A stretch of DNA of 18,864 bases from Anaerolineales bacterium (GTDB taxonomy: Bacteria > Chloroflexota > Anaerolineae > Anaerolineales > Villigracilaceae). Below are positions 7,975 to 16,513 of the stretch, piece after piece. The stretch covers positions 1-18,864 of the forward strand of contig WGAD01000145.1 of the NCBI GenBank assembly GCA_015489255.1. Reading direction: 5' to 3'. Within the stretch, counting starts at the first letter, position 1. The number at the start of each line of letters is the position of its first letter. The translations under genes and the position numbers were made by a program. Under the pieces are notes generated by a model, which worked only from the letters and a program-made list of their open reading frames with translations, had not been told where the DNA came from and made no database searches.

Positions 7975-8811
7975 TCAGAGCCGTCGCAGCACGCCGCGGA
8001 TCATCGCTTCCAGTTTGGGCACCAGAATCTTCCCGGCCTCCAGCACTTCTTCGTGCGTCGTCAGGGTCGAACCATCCAGGTTGGCCTTATTGCTGATGCC
8101 GGAAAAACCGAGTACGCGCGTGCCACCGTGCCGCGCCACCGCCACTTCCCAAACGGTAGACATCCCCACCGCATCTACGCCCAGCGCACGCAAGAAGCGC
8201 AGTTCGGCAGGCGTTTCAAACGAGGGACCGCTCAGGCCGATGTATACTCCCTCCTGCAAAGAGATGTCGGCCTCCGCTGCCACGGCGCGCGCCGTGGCTT
8301 GCAGCTGCCGGTCGTAAGCCTGGCTCATATCCGGGAAACGGGGGCCGAGCTCATCCCAGTTGGGGCCGATGAGCGGATGGGCGCCTGTCATCCCGGGCAA
8401 ATTGATCTGATCGGTGATCAGCATCACATCTCCTGGCGCAAAATCTGGGTTTACAGCGCCGGCAGCGTTGGTAACAATTAACGTTTCGATGCCCATGCGC
8501 TGCATCACCCGTACCGGCAAGGTGACCTGTTGCATGGTGTAGCCTTCGTAGTAATGAATGCGTCCCTGCATCACAAAGACGGGCTGCCCTTCCAGGTATC
8601 CCAACACCAGGCGGCCAGCGTGGCCTTCCACCGTGGAACGCGGCCAGCCGGGCAATTCACCGTAAGGAATCGCAACCGCATTCTGAACAGCTTCTGCCAG
8701 GCCGCTCAAACCGGAACCCAGGATGATCGCCACGCGGGGTTGCAAATCGCTGCGGGTACGAATGGCTTTTGCTATGGCATCCGCCTCGCGAACTGTCAAA
8801 AAAGAAGTCAT
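7975..8811 (-). CDS. punA: Purine nucleoside phosphorylase (trimeric class)
   Basis: Phosphorolysis of purine nucleosides to base and (deoxy)ribose-1-phosphate, in purine salvage in the cytoplasm. The 278-residue protein has the trimeric PNP family signs: the phosphate loop LGSGLSG at 31-37 and the GHAGRLV region with His64. It also has MQGRIHYYEG at 81-90 and VTNAAGAVNPDF at 113-124. The base-binding residues SFETP (Glu199), GMSTVWE (216-222) and ISNKA (Asn241) match the glutamate, methionine and asparagine of mammalian PNP, which predicts preference for 6-oxopurines (inosine, guanosine). The ATG at 8811 has AAGGTG 7 bases upstream. It is the first gene of the minus-strand run and is driven by the extended -10 promoter at 8863-8871. 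Confidence 0.95.
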   Translation of the reverse strand: MTSFLTVREADAIAKAIRTRSDLQPRVAIILGSGLSGLAEAVQNAVAIPYGELPGWPRSTVEGHAGRLVLGYLEGQPVFVMQGRIHYYEGYTMQQVTLPVRVMQRMGIETLIVTNAAGAVNPDFAPGDVMLITDQINLPGMTGAHPLIGPNWDELGPRFPDMSQAYDRQLQATARAVAAEADISLQEGVYIGLSGPSFETPAELRFLRALGVDAVGMSTVWEVAVARHGGTRVLGFSGISNKANLDGSTLTTHEEVLEAGKILVPKLEAMIRGVLRRL

Positions 8812-8833
8812 CTCAGCACCTTCAGGAAGAAGT

Positions 8834-8855
8834 CAGGCCATTCCCCAAAGGCCTG
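8834..8855 (-). promoter_or_regulatory. Hairpin at the 5' end of the punA transcript
   Basis: CAGGCC (8834-8839) and GGCCTG (8850-8855) can pair as a 6-bp stem with a 10-base loop. The hairpin lies just inside the predicted transcription start of punA. It could protect the 5' end of the message or affect expression. No U-run follows, so it is not a terminator. Confidence 0.35.
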
Positions 8856-8862
8856 CGGGCAA

Positions 8863-8871
8863 ATTATATCA
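8863..8871 (-). promoter_or_regulatory. punA promoter, extended -10
   Basis: On the minus strand the sequence reads TGATATAAT, a TGnTATAAT extended -10 element with a perfect TATAAT hexamer (8863-8868). It lies about 52 bases upstream of the punA ATG. No good -35 box is visible at 16-18 bases, which fits an extended -10 promoter. It probably drives the whole minus-strand run down to the ABC ATPase. Confidence 0.6.
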
Positions 8872-8909
8872 AATTCTCATTTTCAAAATTCTGGATGCAA
8901 CTCTTATGT

Positions 8910-8915
8910 TATAGT
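8910..8915 (+). promoter_or_regulatory. Candidate -10 element of the HD-GYP gene
   Basis: TATAGT ends 7 bases before the ATG at 8923, so transcription would begin at or next to the start codon. No Shine-Dalgarno sequence is present in that short space. The arrangement is that of a leaderless mRNA. A -35 box is not clear. Confidence 0.45.
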
Positions 8916-8922
8916 AAGCCTG

Positions 8923-11900
8923 ATGATGAACCGACGCGTGGCTTACCTATCCGGCTTTTTGCAGGCCATCACCTGGTTGAGCCTCGGCACACTGATCCTG
9001 TTTTTACCAGAGCGGGTCAGTTTTTTGCACGCTGTGCCCAGCCCCCACCGCTCTCTGGTGGGTGTTTTACTGTTATTGCTCGGGGTGCAAACCTTTCATG
9101 TGGTGGTGGGGAACAAACGCGGACTGATCTTCTGGCTCACGGCTGTCATCAATGGGCTGGTCAGCCTTTTGATCTTCCTGGCCTATGCCCATGAGCGCAT
9201 TTTTCTACCCGGAACGCTCCTGGCCGGATGTGCCGTGCTGTGGCTGTTGCCGCTAAATCCGCGTCGTCCTCAAGATTCTCTGCCCCTTCTCGCCGGCGGC
9301 AGCACGCTGATCGCTGGCGGATTTCGTCTGCTGGCCGGGCGCACCGATCCGATCGGCTGGCTGTTGCTGCTCGGCGGGGCGTTTTTCATCTGGTTCACCC
9401 GACATTATCGTCCGCCACACCTCCTCTTGCTGAGCTTGTGGGGCGCGTGGGTTTTCTCCTGGCAACCTGCGCTGGCCGTCAGCATAGATATTTGGCTTTT
9501 GCCTCTGTTCCTGCTGCTTGGCTTCTTCATCAACCGGCACACCCACTGGTCGGCGTTCATCTGGCAGGTTCCACACCAATCCCCACCCCTCCAGATGGCC
9601 TTTCCGTTGGGGTGGGCGGCCAGCATTCTCTTTTTGGCAAACCTGGCCTCACCCGAGCTATCCCACACCATCACCGGCAGCGCTCTCCAAACGGGCTTGT
9701 TTGCCCTCGCTTTGCTCTTGCATCTCATCCTCATTTCCGTCGTCTTGAACATCAATCTGTTCATCAACCGGCTGACGGAAACGCTGGAAATTCCTCCGGA
9801 AGTCTTCACCCTGGAATCCCCGTCTCTTCACCAGGGCCTGCCCTTCTGGTTACGCTGGCTCCCCTCATTGGAAGTCCACCTGAAAAACCTGCAAGACGCG
9901 ATCGTCCAACAGCAAGCGACCATCGGCAGCCTGCAACAGAAACTGCGGGCGCGCGAACGAACCATCCACCGGCTGCACCAATTGCAAAGCCTGGAAGACG
10001 CCTTGCGTCCCACCTTCGACAAGCCTGTCGCCGCGCAGCTGGTCGTCAACCACCTGCGAAAAATGCTGCAATGCGATCTGGCCGTGGTGATGATTTACCA
10101 GCCAGAACGAGAACAGGTGCGCACGCTGGCCGTGTCGGTCAGCGAACCGCAGATGCTGCCTCCCGGGTACACGCAAAGCATCCACCAGGGCCTGATCGGC
10201 CGCACCATCCAGAAGAAACGCACCGTTTACATCGCCGACACCAGCCTCGACCCCGATTTCATCAACCCGACGAAGAAAACCATCCGCTCCGAAGTCATCG
10301 TCCCGCTCATCCATCAGGGTTACCTGAACGGCGTCCTTATCGTCTCTTCTTACAAACCGGGCATGTTTTCCCGCGAAGACCTGGACCTCATTCAACGGGC
10401 CGCCCACTTGCTCCTCCAGGCCTGGGAACGCAGCGATGTGGAACACCGCAAGCGCTTGCTCTTGCGCCAACGGGCGATCTTCTCGCGCCTGTTGAACATG
10501 AACCAGATCCTTGCCGAGACCGCCCGCACTGCCCGCCAAACCCTGCAAGCGCGCTTTGTCTATGTCGGCCTCTTCGATCGCTGGGGGCAGTTGAAATCGA
10601 CAGCTCATAGCGGACTGGCGCTCAAACTGGTGCGCAGCCTGCGCGATAACCCCTACCTGCAAGAAATTGTCGCCCAATCGGCCCGGCAGAGTTACATCCT
10701 GCACATCCGCGATATCCGCCACACCCGCTTTGGCCGCCACTTGGTGTTGGATTCCGAAAAATATCGTGATGTCCTCGTTCTGCCCCTGCGGCTGCAAGAA
10801 CAGACGATCGGCATCATCCTGGCCTTTGGCAAGGAGAATGGCGTCACCTTTACCACCGCCGATAGCGAAATCGCCCATCTGCTCGCGGCCCAGGTATCTG
10901 CCGCCATCGAAAACACCTGGCTATACGAAGAAGTGCGCAACAACCTGAGCGCCATCAATCGGTTGTACAAACTCAGCCTGGCGCTGACCACCTCCTCTTC
11001 CGTCGGCCATGCCGCCGAAGCCATCTTGAAAACGGCTTACGAAATCGGTGAAGCGCAAAGCGGCGGCATCGTGCTTTACGATGCCCGGCAAAACATCCTC
11101 GCCCGCCGGGAGATCGCCTCGCCGCAGCAACCGCCGCCCTCTTTGGATGAATTGAAGCAGGAGATCGACAACATTCTGGTGATGGATTTTGGCCCCGCCA
11201 CCAGGCGCATCTTCCTGCCGCTGCGCACCGCCCAACACATGTACGGCATGATCTGGCTCGATACCGAGGCCTCCTCCTGGGAGCAGGGACGCAACATCAC
11301 CGCACTGCAGATGCTGCAAAACCAGGCTGCCCTGGCGCTGGAACGGCAATTACTGCTGGTGCACACCCAGGAGCAGGCCCGCCAACTGGCCGAAACGCTT
11401 GCCTTGCTGGAACGCTCTTACGATCAAACGCTCATCGCGTTGACCAACGCCCTCGATGCCCGCGATCGGGAGACGGAAGGGCACAGCGTACGCGTCAGTC
11501 ACCTGGCGCGGCTCATGGGCGAGCGCGTTGGACTCCCGCCCCAAGAGCTCAAAAATCTGGAACGCGGCGCCTTGCTGCACGACATCGGTAAAATTGGCAT
11601 CAGCGACACGATCTTGCACAAACCCGGCCCTCTGACCGAAGAAGAATGGGTCGTTATGCGTCAACATCCAGATATCGGCGCGCGCATCGTCGAACACATC
11701 CCCTTCTTGCAAGATACCATCGATGTCATCCGCTATCACCAGGAACGCTGGGACGGCAGCGGGTACCCCCTGGGCCTGCGCGGAGAAGAGATTCCCCTCC
11801 AGGCGCGCATCTTTGCCGTAGCCGACACACTGGACGCCTTGACCAGTCACCGGCCTTACCGCGAAAAATCCTCGCTGGAAGAGGCCGTCGCCTATATCCG

Positions 11901-11991
11901 CCAACAGGCCGGCAAAGAATTCGACCCGCGCATCGTTGATATCTTGCTGCGCCTCTACCAGGAAGGGCGGCTGAAAGAATTTCTGGAATGA
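8923..11991 (+). CDS. Membrane protein with three GAF-like domains and an HD-GYP domain
   Basis: A 1022-residue signalling protein. Residues 8-285 hold about ten hydrophobic segments. A coiled coil follows (about 320-355), then GAF-like domains at about 361-500, 520-665 and 677-810, and an HD-GYP phosphodiesterase domain at about 832-1022. HD-GYP marks are EGHSVRVSHL (His854), HDIGK at 886-890 and DGSGYP at 944-949. This family cleaves cyclic-di-GMP. The usual HHE triplet reads HQE at 939-941, so one histidine often assigned to metal binding is replaced by glutamine; activity is probable but not certain. The ATG at 8923 (a second ATG follows at 8926) is chosen because hydrophobic helix 1 starts there and a -10 box lies just upstream. 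The open frame back to 8530 is antisense to punA. It shares an ATGA overlap with the BrkB gene. Confidence 0.92.
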   Translation: MMNRRVAYLSGFLQAITWLSLGTLILFLPERVSFLHAVPSPHRSLVGVLLLLLGVQTFHVVVGNKRGLIFWLTAVINGLVSLLIFLAYAHERIFLPGTLLAGCAVLWLLPLNPRRPQDSLPLLAGGSTLIAGGFRLLAGRTDPIGWLLLLGGAFFIWFTRHYRPPHLLLLSLWGAWVFSWQPALAVSIDIWLLPLFLLLGFFINRHTHWSAFIWQVPHQSPPLQMAFPLGWAASILFLANLASPELSHTITGSALQTGLFALALLLHLILISVVLNINLFINRLTETLEIPPEVFTLESPSLHQGLPFWLRWLPSLEVHLKNLQDAIVQQQATIGSLQQKLRARERTIHRLHQLQSLEDALRPTFDKPVAAQLVVNHLRKMLQCDLAVVMIYQPEREQVRTLAVSVSEPQMLPPGYTQSIHQGLIGRTIQKKRTVYIADTSLDPDFINPTKKTIRSEVIVPLIHQGYLNGVLIVSSYKPGMFSREDLDLIQRAAHLLLQAWERSDVEHRKRLLLRQRAIFSRLLNMNQILAETARTARQTLQARFVYVGLFDRWGQLKSTAHSGLALKLVRSLRDNPYLQEIVAQSARQSYILHIRDIRHTRFGRHLVLDSEKYRDVLVLPLRLQEQTIGIILAFGKENGVTFTTADSEIAHLLAAQVSAAIENTWLYEEVRNNLSAINRLYKLSLALTTSSSVGHAAEAILKTAYEIGEAQSGGIVLYDARQNILARREIASPQQPPPSLDELKQEIDNILVMDFGPATRRIFLPLRTAQHMYGMIWLDTEASSWEQGRNITALQMLQNQAALALERQLLLVHTQEQARQLAETLALLERSYDQTLIALTNALDARDRETEGHSVRVSHLARLMGERVGLPPQELKNLERGALLHDIGKIGISDTILHKPGPLTEEEWVVMRQHPDIGARIVEHIPFLQDTIDVIRYHQERWDGSGYPLGLRGEEIPLQARIFAVADTLDALTSHRPYREKSSLEEAVAYIRQQAGKEFDPRIVDILLRLYQEGRLKEFLE

Positions 11992-12809
11992 AGCGAGCAG
12001 GTGTGTTTTTTCTCTTCTTGCGAACCTGGCTGCGAGAAGCGCAACACAACGAGCTGCCGCTGCGCGCTGCCGCGCTGGCCTATTACGCCGCCTTCTCTCT
12101 TCTGCCTTTGCTGCTCTTCGTCATGAACGCCTTGCGTTACCTGACGCGCGACATGCAAGCCCACGAACTTTTGCTGGAAATCCTCCACACCTTGACCCCC
12201 GACGAAGCCTCCCAGATCTTCGAATTGCTCCTGGAAATCGCAGCCGCCCACAACATCAGCAATTGGGTGCTGTTGCCTTCGCTGTTGTGGGCGGCTTCGG
12301 GTTTTCTCACCGGCTTGTTGCGGGCTGTCGATCACATCCATGCCCACAGCCCGCCGCGTGGCAGCCTGCTGCTGCGCGGCATTGGCCTGGCGCTGGCCTT
12401 TTCCGTCCCCTTGCTGACTTACGCCTATTTTCTCCTGGCCGCCCTGTTGCGTTCTGCCTTTGCCCGGCTGCCTCTTCCCGCATGGTATGACCTCAACCTG
12501 AGCCGCCTTTTATTGGCCCTCTTCCTAACGGCCGGGTTCTACCTGCTCTACCGCTTGCTGCCGGCCCAGCCCATCCGCCGCCGCGCGGCCCTGATCGCCG
12601 CGATCTTCACCACCGGCGGCTGGTTGACCGTTTCTTTGCTCTTCGACTGGTATTTGCGCTTCAGCCTGCCGCGCCTGAACCTGATTTACGGTTCTCTGGC
12701 CACCACCATGGCCTTGTTTTTCTACTTTTACCTCTCCAGCCTGGTGGTGCTCTTCGGCGCCCAGCTCAACGCCCTCTTGCCAGAGACCTACCCGGCCGCC
12801 AGCGCCTGA
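11988..12809 (+). CDS. YihY/virulence factor BrkB family membrane protein
   Basis: A 273-residue integral membrane protein with about six hydrophobic segments. The N-terminal motif [19 protein letters not shown] (residues 24-42) and the C-terminal stretch with [19 protein letters not shown] followed by FGAQLNA are characteristic of YihY/BrkB proteins. These were once annotated as ribonuclease BN by mistake. The molecular function is still unsettled. The start ATG overlaps the stop of the HD-GYP gene (ATGA), so the pair is translationally coupled. The last 22 bases overlap the 3' end of the convergent ltaE gene, and no terminator is seen between them. Confidence 0.92.
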   Translation: MKRAGVFFLFLRTWLREAQHNELPLRAAALAYYAAFSLLPLLLFVMNALRYLTRDMQAHELLLEILHTLTPDEASQIFELLLEIAAAHNISNWVLLPSLLWAASGFLTGLLRAVDHIHAHSPPRGSLLLRGIGLALAFSVPLLTYAYFLLAALLRSAFARLPLPAWYDLNLSRLLLALFLTAGFYLLYRLLPAQPIRRRAALIAAIFTTGGWLTVSLLFDWYLRFSLPRLNLIYGSLATTMALFFYFYLSSLVVLFGAQLNALLPETYPAASA

Positions 12810-13825
12810 CGAAAAGCTCCCACTGTTGCGGCGATATCCTCGTCCCGAATCCAGTAATGCGTCACCAGGCGGAAACGGCGCGCGCCCACCACGCCCACGC
12901 GCACGCCATGCTGTTGCAAACGGGTGGCCACTTCTCGCGCCGCAAAGGGCACCTCATCTTCTAGCGTCAAGAAAACCATGTTCGTCGCCGGGCTGCCCTC
13001 ATCCAGGCGCACCCCTGCAATCTGCCGCAAGCCCTCGGCCAACAAACGCGCCCGACGATGGTCTTCGTGCAAACGTCCCGGCATGGTGCGTAAAGCCACC
13101 AACCCGGCTGCAGCCAAAACGCCGGCCTGGCGCATCCCGCCGCCCAGCATTTTGCGCACGCGGCGCGCCCGCGCAATGAAGGCCTGCGAGCCGCAAAGCA
13201 CCGAGCCAACCGGCGCGCATAACCCCTTGCTCAGGCAAAACGTCACCGAATCGACCGGTGCGGTCAACGCGGCCAGCGGAACCCCCAAAGCCGCAGCGGC
13301 GTTGAACACCCGTGCCCCGTCCAGGTGGACGCGCAAGCCCCGTTCACGCGCCAGATCGACCACTTGCTGGATATATTCCGGCGGCTGATACGTCCCGCCG
13401 CAGCGGTTGTGGGTATTTTCCAGGGTGATCAACCGCGAAACCGGAAAGTGCGGATCGTCTGGACGAATTGCCTCCCGGATATCCGTCAGCCGCAACGATC
13501 CATCCGGCTGGTTGGGCAATTGATGAGAATGGACGCCGCCCAGCGCCGAGATGCCGCCGGCTTCGAACAAGAAGGTGTGGGCTTTATCGCCCATGATGAC
13601 TTCGTCGCCGCGGCCACAATGCGCCAAAATGGCAGCCAGGTTGCCCATCGTCCCCGAAGCGACGAACAACGCCGCCTCGTGGCCGGTCATCTCGGCGGCC
13701 AGGGACTCCAGCTGGTTGACGGTCGGGTCTTCGCCGTAAACATCATCCCCCACCTCGGCGCGGGCCATGGCTGCCCGCATTTCCGGCGTGGGCTGGGTGA
13801 CCGTATCGGAACGTAAATCAATCAT
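12788..13825 (-). CDS. ltaE: Low-specificity L-threonine aldolase
   Basis: PLP-dependent enzyme that cleaves L-threonine or allo-threonine to glycine and acetaldehyde. The 345-residue protein has the family length and starts with the typical [17 protein letters not shown]. It also has [15 protein letters not shown] at 26-40, [10 protein letters not shown] at 55-64, [11 protein letters not shown] at 167-177 (Asp169 contacts the PLP ring) and [16 protein letters not shown] at 193-208, where Lys200 should form the Schiff base. The ATG at 13825 has AAAGGA 6 bases upstream. The gene is 11 bases downstream of the pseudouridine synthase gene and is the last of the alr-led unit. Exact substrate preference (L-threo against L-allo) cannot be told from sequence. 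Confidence 0.95.
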   Translation of the reverse strand: MIDLRSDTVTQPTPEMRAAMARAEVGDDVYGEDPTVNQLESLAAEMTGHEAALFVASGTMGNLAAILAHCGRGDEVIMGDKAHTFLFEAGGISALGGVHSHQLPNQPDGSLRLTDIREAIRPDDPHFPVSRLITLENTHNRCGGTYQPPEYIQQVVDLARERGLRVHLDGARVFNAAAALGVPLAALTAPVDSVTFCLSKGLCAPVGSVLCGSQAFIARARRVRKMLGGGMRQAGVLAAAGLVALRTMPGRLHEDHRRARLLAEGLRQIAGVRLDEGSPATNMVFLTLEDEVPFAAREVATRLQQHGVRVGVVGARRFRLVTHYWIRDEDIAATVGAFRQALAAG

Positions 13826-13836
13826 AGGGTTTCCTT

Positions 13837-14766
13837 TCAGGGCTCATCGGCCCGCAGTGTTTCCAGGATGCGTTGCAAGTCTGCCGGCAGGTCGGCGGTG
13901 AACTCGCGCGGCTCGTCTTCTCCCGGCAAAAGCAGGCGCAGTTTCCAGGCGTGCAAAAAATGCCGCTTCAGGGGCAGGGTGGGTTTACGCCGTCCATAGA
14001 CTCGATCGGCCACAATGGGACACCCTAAAAAAGCGCAATGCAGGCGGATCTGGTGCGTGCGCCCTGTTTGCGGGTAAAAGGCCAGCAACGTATGTTCGGC
14101 AAAGCGCTCCAGGGTTTCGTATTCGCTGACGGCCTCCCGCCCTTTGCCCGGCGGCAGCACCGCCATTTGCTTGCGGCGCGACGGGTCTCGCCCGACGGGG
14201 GCTTCTACCCGTCCACTGGGTGTGGGCGGAGCGCCATCCACCAATGCCAGGTAAGTCTTTTTCGTCGTCCGCGCCCGAAACTGATCTTGCAAAAAACGCA
14301 GCGTTGGCTCGTTTTTGGCAAAGATCAACACGCCGGAAGTGTCCTTGTCCAGGCGGTGCACCACGCCTGGGCGGATCTCGCCGCCGATTCCTTCCAGGTC
14401 TGGGACATGCGCCAGCACGGCATTGACCAGGGTTTTGTCTTCATGCCCTGGCGATGGGTGCACAACAATCCCCGCCGGCTTGTTCAGCACCAGCACATCC
14501 CTGTTTTCGAAGAGAATATCCAGGGGCATCGGCTGGGCCGGCAAGCCGATCGGCTGCGGCGGCGGGATATGCACCTCCACTCGATCGCCAGATTCCAGCT
14601 TCAGGCCGCTTTTATGCGCCAGCCGATCGTTGACGCGCACCCGGCCTTCTCGAATCAATTTCTGAATATGGGAACGGGAAAACTCCGGGAAATACGGTTT
14701 CAGAAAATGGTCAAGGCGCTGCGGCGCTACGTCGGTAAAAGTCAACTGCACCAGGCGGTCAGGCAT
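13837..14766 (-). CDS. rluD: RluA/RluD family rRNA pseudouridine synthase
   Basis: Converts uridine to pseudouridine in structured RNA, most likely 23S rRNA. The 309-residue protein has an N-terminal S4 RNA-binding domain (about 17-68, with [20 protein letters not shown]). The catalytic domain contains [15 protein letters not shown] (93-107), [18 protein letters not shown] with catalytic Asp140, and [21 protein letters not shown] near the C-terminal third. The S4 fusion and length fit RluD better than RluA, but paralogues (RluC, YlyB) cannot be excluded, so the symbol is approximate. In Bacillus the RluD-like ylyB gene directly follows lspA, and the same order is seen here. The ATG at 14766 overlaps the lspA stop by 8 bases and has AGGAG 8 bases upstream. 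Confidence 0.92.
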   Translation of the reverse strand: MPDRLVQLTFTDVAPQRLDHFLKPYFPEFSRSHIQKLIREGRVRVNDRLAHKSGLKLESGDRVEVHIPPPQPIGLPAQPMPLDILFENRDVLVLNKPAGIVVHPSPGHEDKTLVNAVLAHVPDLEGIGGEIRPGVVHRLDKDTSGVLIFAKNEPTLRFLQDQFRARTTKKTYLALVDGAPPTPSGRVEAPVGRDPSRRKQMAVLPPGKGREAVSEYETLERFAEHTLLAFYPQTGRTHQIRLHCAFLGCPIVADRVYGRRKPTLPLKRHFLHAWKLRLLLPGEDEPREFTADLPADLQRILETLRADEP

Positions 14767-15280
14767 CCGGGGTCTCCTCCGCCGAGGCCGCTGCGGCGGC
14801 CCGCTCTGCGCGCAGGCGCTTCTCTTGCTGATACCAGCCCAGCAACATAAACCCTACCCCCAGGGTGATGGCCGAATCCGCCAGGTTGAACACCGGGAAG
14901 CGGCCAACGGAGATGAAATCGACCACATGTCCCAGGTGCAGGCGGTCGATCATATTGCCCAACGCACCTCCCATTTGCAACCCCAGGGCAATGCGCACCG
15001 CCCAATCGGGTTCTTCTATGTGCGGGTAATAGTAAATAATCAACGCAGAGACCACCAGCGCCAGCGCGGCAAAGAAGGGCCCGCCCTCCTGGAACATCCC
15101 AAAAGCCGAACCGCGGTTGAACCAGTTCGTCAAGCGGGCATAGGGCAGCAGCCATTGCAACCCATCCGGCAGCCAAAACTGCCCAAAGGCCAGGTGTGTC
15201 CGCGCCAGATACTTCGTCCATTGGTCCAAAGCCACAACCAGGCCGCTCACAAGAAACAGGGAGCCGTAACGTTTCAAGAT
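14759..15280 (-). CDS. lspA: Lipoprotein signal peptidase (signal peptidase II)
   Basis: Membrane aspartic protease that cuts the signal peptide from diacylglyceryl-modified prolipoproteins. Family motifs are VVALDQWTKYLARTHL near the N-terminus, NWFNRGSAFGMF, GGALGNMIDRL with the first catalytic Asp, and FPVFNLADSAIT with the second. Four hydrophobic segments are present, and the tail is Ala/Glu-rich. I chose a TTG start at 15280 because GAGG lies 6 bases before it and because the protein then begins like other LspA proteins (MKRYGSLFL). The alternative GTG at 15289 overlaps the alr stop as GTGA but has no spaced ribosome-binding site; it would add three residues. The gene sits between alr and rluD in one transcription unit. 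Confidence 0.94.
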   Translation of the reverse strand: MLKRYGSLFLVSGLVVALDQWTKYLARTHLAFGQFWLPDGLQWLLPYARLTNWFNRGSAFGMFQEGGPFFAALALVVSALIIYYYPHIEEPDWAVRIALGLQMGGALGNMIDRLHLGHVVDFISVGRFPVFNLADSAITLGVGFMLLGWYQQEKRLRAERAAAAASAEETPDA

Positions 15281-15285
15281 GCACC

Positions 15286-16437
15286 TCACCTTGCAGAAGA
15301 AACATACACCCGCGGAACGCGCGTGTTGATGTTGGTTAAAATTTCGTACGGGATTGTCCCCGCCCAGTCGGCCAGTTCCTCGACCGCAATGCGATTGCCC
15401 CAGTCGTCTTCTCCCACCAGCACCACGTCATCGCCGTTCCAGGCGGAATCCCATTCAATGTTCACCATCATTTGGTCCATACAGATCCGCCCCACCTGCG
15501 CATAACGTTTTCCGCGGATGAGCACCTGGGCGCGGTTCGACATGCTGCGGAAATAACCGTCTCCATAGCCGACAGGCACCGTGACGATCCGCACCATGCG
15601 ATCCGGCTGCCAGGTGGAACCATAGCTGACAGGATGCCCGGGTTTGGTTACCTTGAAATACACCACCCGCGATTTCCAAGTCAGCGCCGGCTGCACGGGC
15701 ACGGTGCGCGGCGTCTCAGGGGACGGATACACGCCATAGAGCAGAATGCCCGGGCGCACCATATCGAACCAGGCTTCGGGCAAGGCGGCGATGGCGGCGG
15801 AATTGGCCATATGACGCAGAGGGGGCGCCGGCAGGCTGTGGCGGGCGTAAAAATCGAGCACCTCCATAAAGCGTTCCAATTGCAAGCGCGCATGAGAAAG
15901 ATCGGCGCTGTCGGCGTTGGCAAAGTGAGAATAAATCCCCTCAACGTCCACATGCCGGCAGCGGAGAGCCGCCTCTTGCAGGGTGTGGGCGTTGTAGTAA
16001 TGGACGCCAATGCGCTCCATACCCGTATCGATCTTCAGGTGGACGCGTGCGCGTGCGCCCATCGCCGCTGCGGCGGCTTCGATCTGCTCCAGCCGCTCCA
16101 CCGAGGAGGCCGTCAGGGTCAAATCATGGCGGATAAAGTCCGGAATTTGACGTTCCCAAATGCCGCCCAGCACCAGGATAGGCGTCTGAAGGCCCATCTG
16201 ACGCAAGAGCACGCCTTCTTCCAATACGGCAACGCCAAAATAATCGGCCAGCGGCGCCAGGTGACGGGCCACCGCCTTCAAACCGTGTCCATACGCATTG
16301 GCCTTGAGCACCGCCAGGATCTTCCGCCCGGCCACCCGCTGCCGAATGGCTTGCAAGTTTTTAGACAGCCGATCCAGGTTCACCTCGACCCGGGTGGGGC
16401 GCATCCCTTCAGCGATGGTTGCTTCGTGCAGGGTCAT
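15286..16437 (-). CDS. alr: Alanine racemase
   Basis: PLP enzyme that interconverts L- and D-alanine and supplies D-Ala for peptidoglycan. The 383-residue protein has LAVLKANAYGHG at 41-52 with the PLP lysine Lys45. It also has HLKIDTGMERIGV at 133-145 and VSYGSTW at 270-276 with the second catalytic base Tyr272, where the family usually reads SYGGT. RICMDQMMVNI and EILTNINTRVPRVY lie near the C-terminus. The ATG at 16437 gives a normal N-terminus before RVEVNLDRL; the open frame continuing to 16641 is antisense to degV. A -10-like TAAAAT ends 7 bases before this ATG. It is the first gene of the unit alr-lspA-rluD-ltaE. Confidence 0.95.
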   Translation of the reverse strand: MTLHEATIAEGMRPTRVEVNLDRLSKNLQAIRQRVAGRKILAVLKANAYGHGLKAVARHLAPLADYFGVAVLEEGVLLRQMGLQTPILVLGGIWERQIPDFIRHDLTLTASSVERLEQIEAAAAAMGARARVHLKIDTGMERIGVHYYNAHTLQEAALRCRHVDVEGIYSHFANADSADLSHARLQLERFMEVLDFYARHSLPAPPLRHMANSAAIAALPEAWFDMVRPGILLYGVYPSPETPRTVPVQPALTWKSRVVYFKVTKPGHPVSYGSTWQPDRMVRIVTVPVGYGDGYFRSMSNRAQVLIRGKRYAQVGRICMDQMMVNIEWDSAWNGDDVVLVGEDDWGNRIAVEELADWAGTIPYEILTNINTRVPRVYVSSAR

Positions 16438-16444
16438 GGGCCTT

Positions 16445-16450
16445 ATTTTA
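16445..16450 (-). promoter_or_regulatory. Candidate -10 element of alr
   Basis: The minus strand reads TAAAAT, followed by 7 bases and the alr ATG. The spacing is the same as that before the HD-GYP gene and would give a leaderless or nearly leaderless message. An AAGG in the gap could instead act as a very close ribosome-binding site. No convincing -35 box is seen. Confidence 0.35.
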
Positions 16451-16476
16451 CCCCAGCACGGTGACGACGGTATAAT
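16447..16476 (+). promoter_or_regulatory. degV promoter
   Basis: A perfect TATAAT lies at 16471-16476, preceded at 18 bases by TTTACC (16447-16452) as a weak -35 box. The predicted leader to the degV ATG is about 30 bases. The -35 region overlaps the candidate alr -10 element on the opposite strand. Confidence 0.55.
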
Positions 16477-16501
16477 CCAGATCAGCCCCCGGCACAAACC
16501 C

Positions 16502-16507
16502 AAGGAG
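16502..16507 (+). promoter_or_regulatory. degV ribosome-binding site
   Basis: AAGGAG lies 6 bases before the ATG at 16514 and fixes this start against the longer open frame that extends upstream across alr. Confidence 0.75.
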
Positions 16508-16513
16508 ATTCTC

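Noticed and set aside
8530..8922. Extension of the HD-GYP open frame 131 codons upstream
   Set aside because: Most of it is antisense to the conserved part of punA, and the membrane domain and a -10 box fit the ATG at 8923.
15472..16464. Long plus-strand open frame (330 codons) opposite alr
   Set aside because: It is a codon-position shadow of alr, with a composition rich in His, Arg and Gln and no domain.
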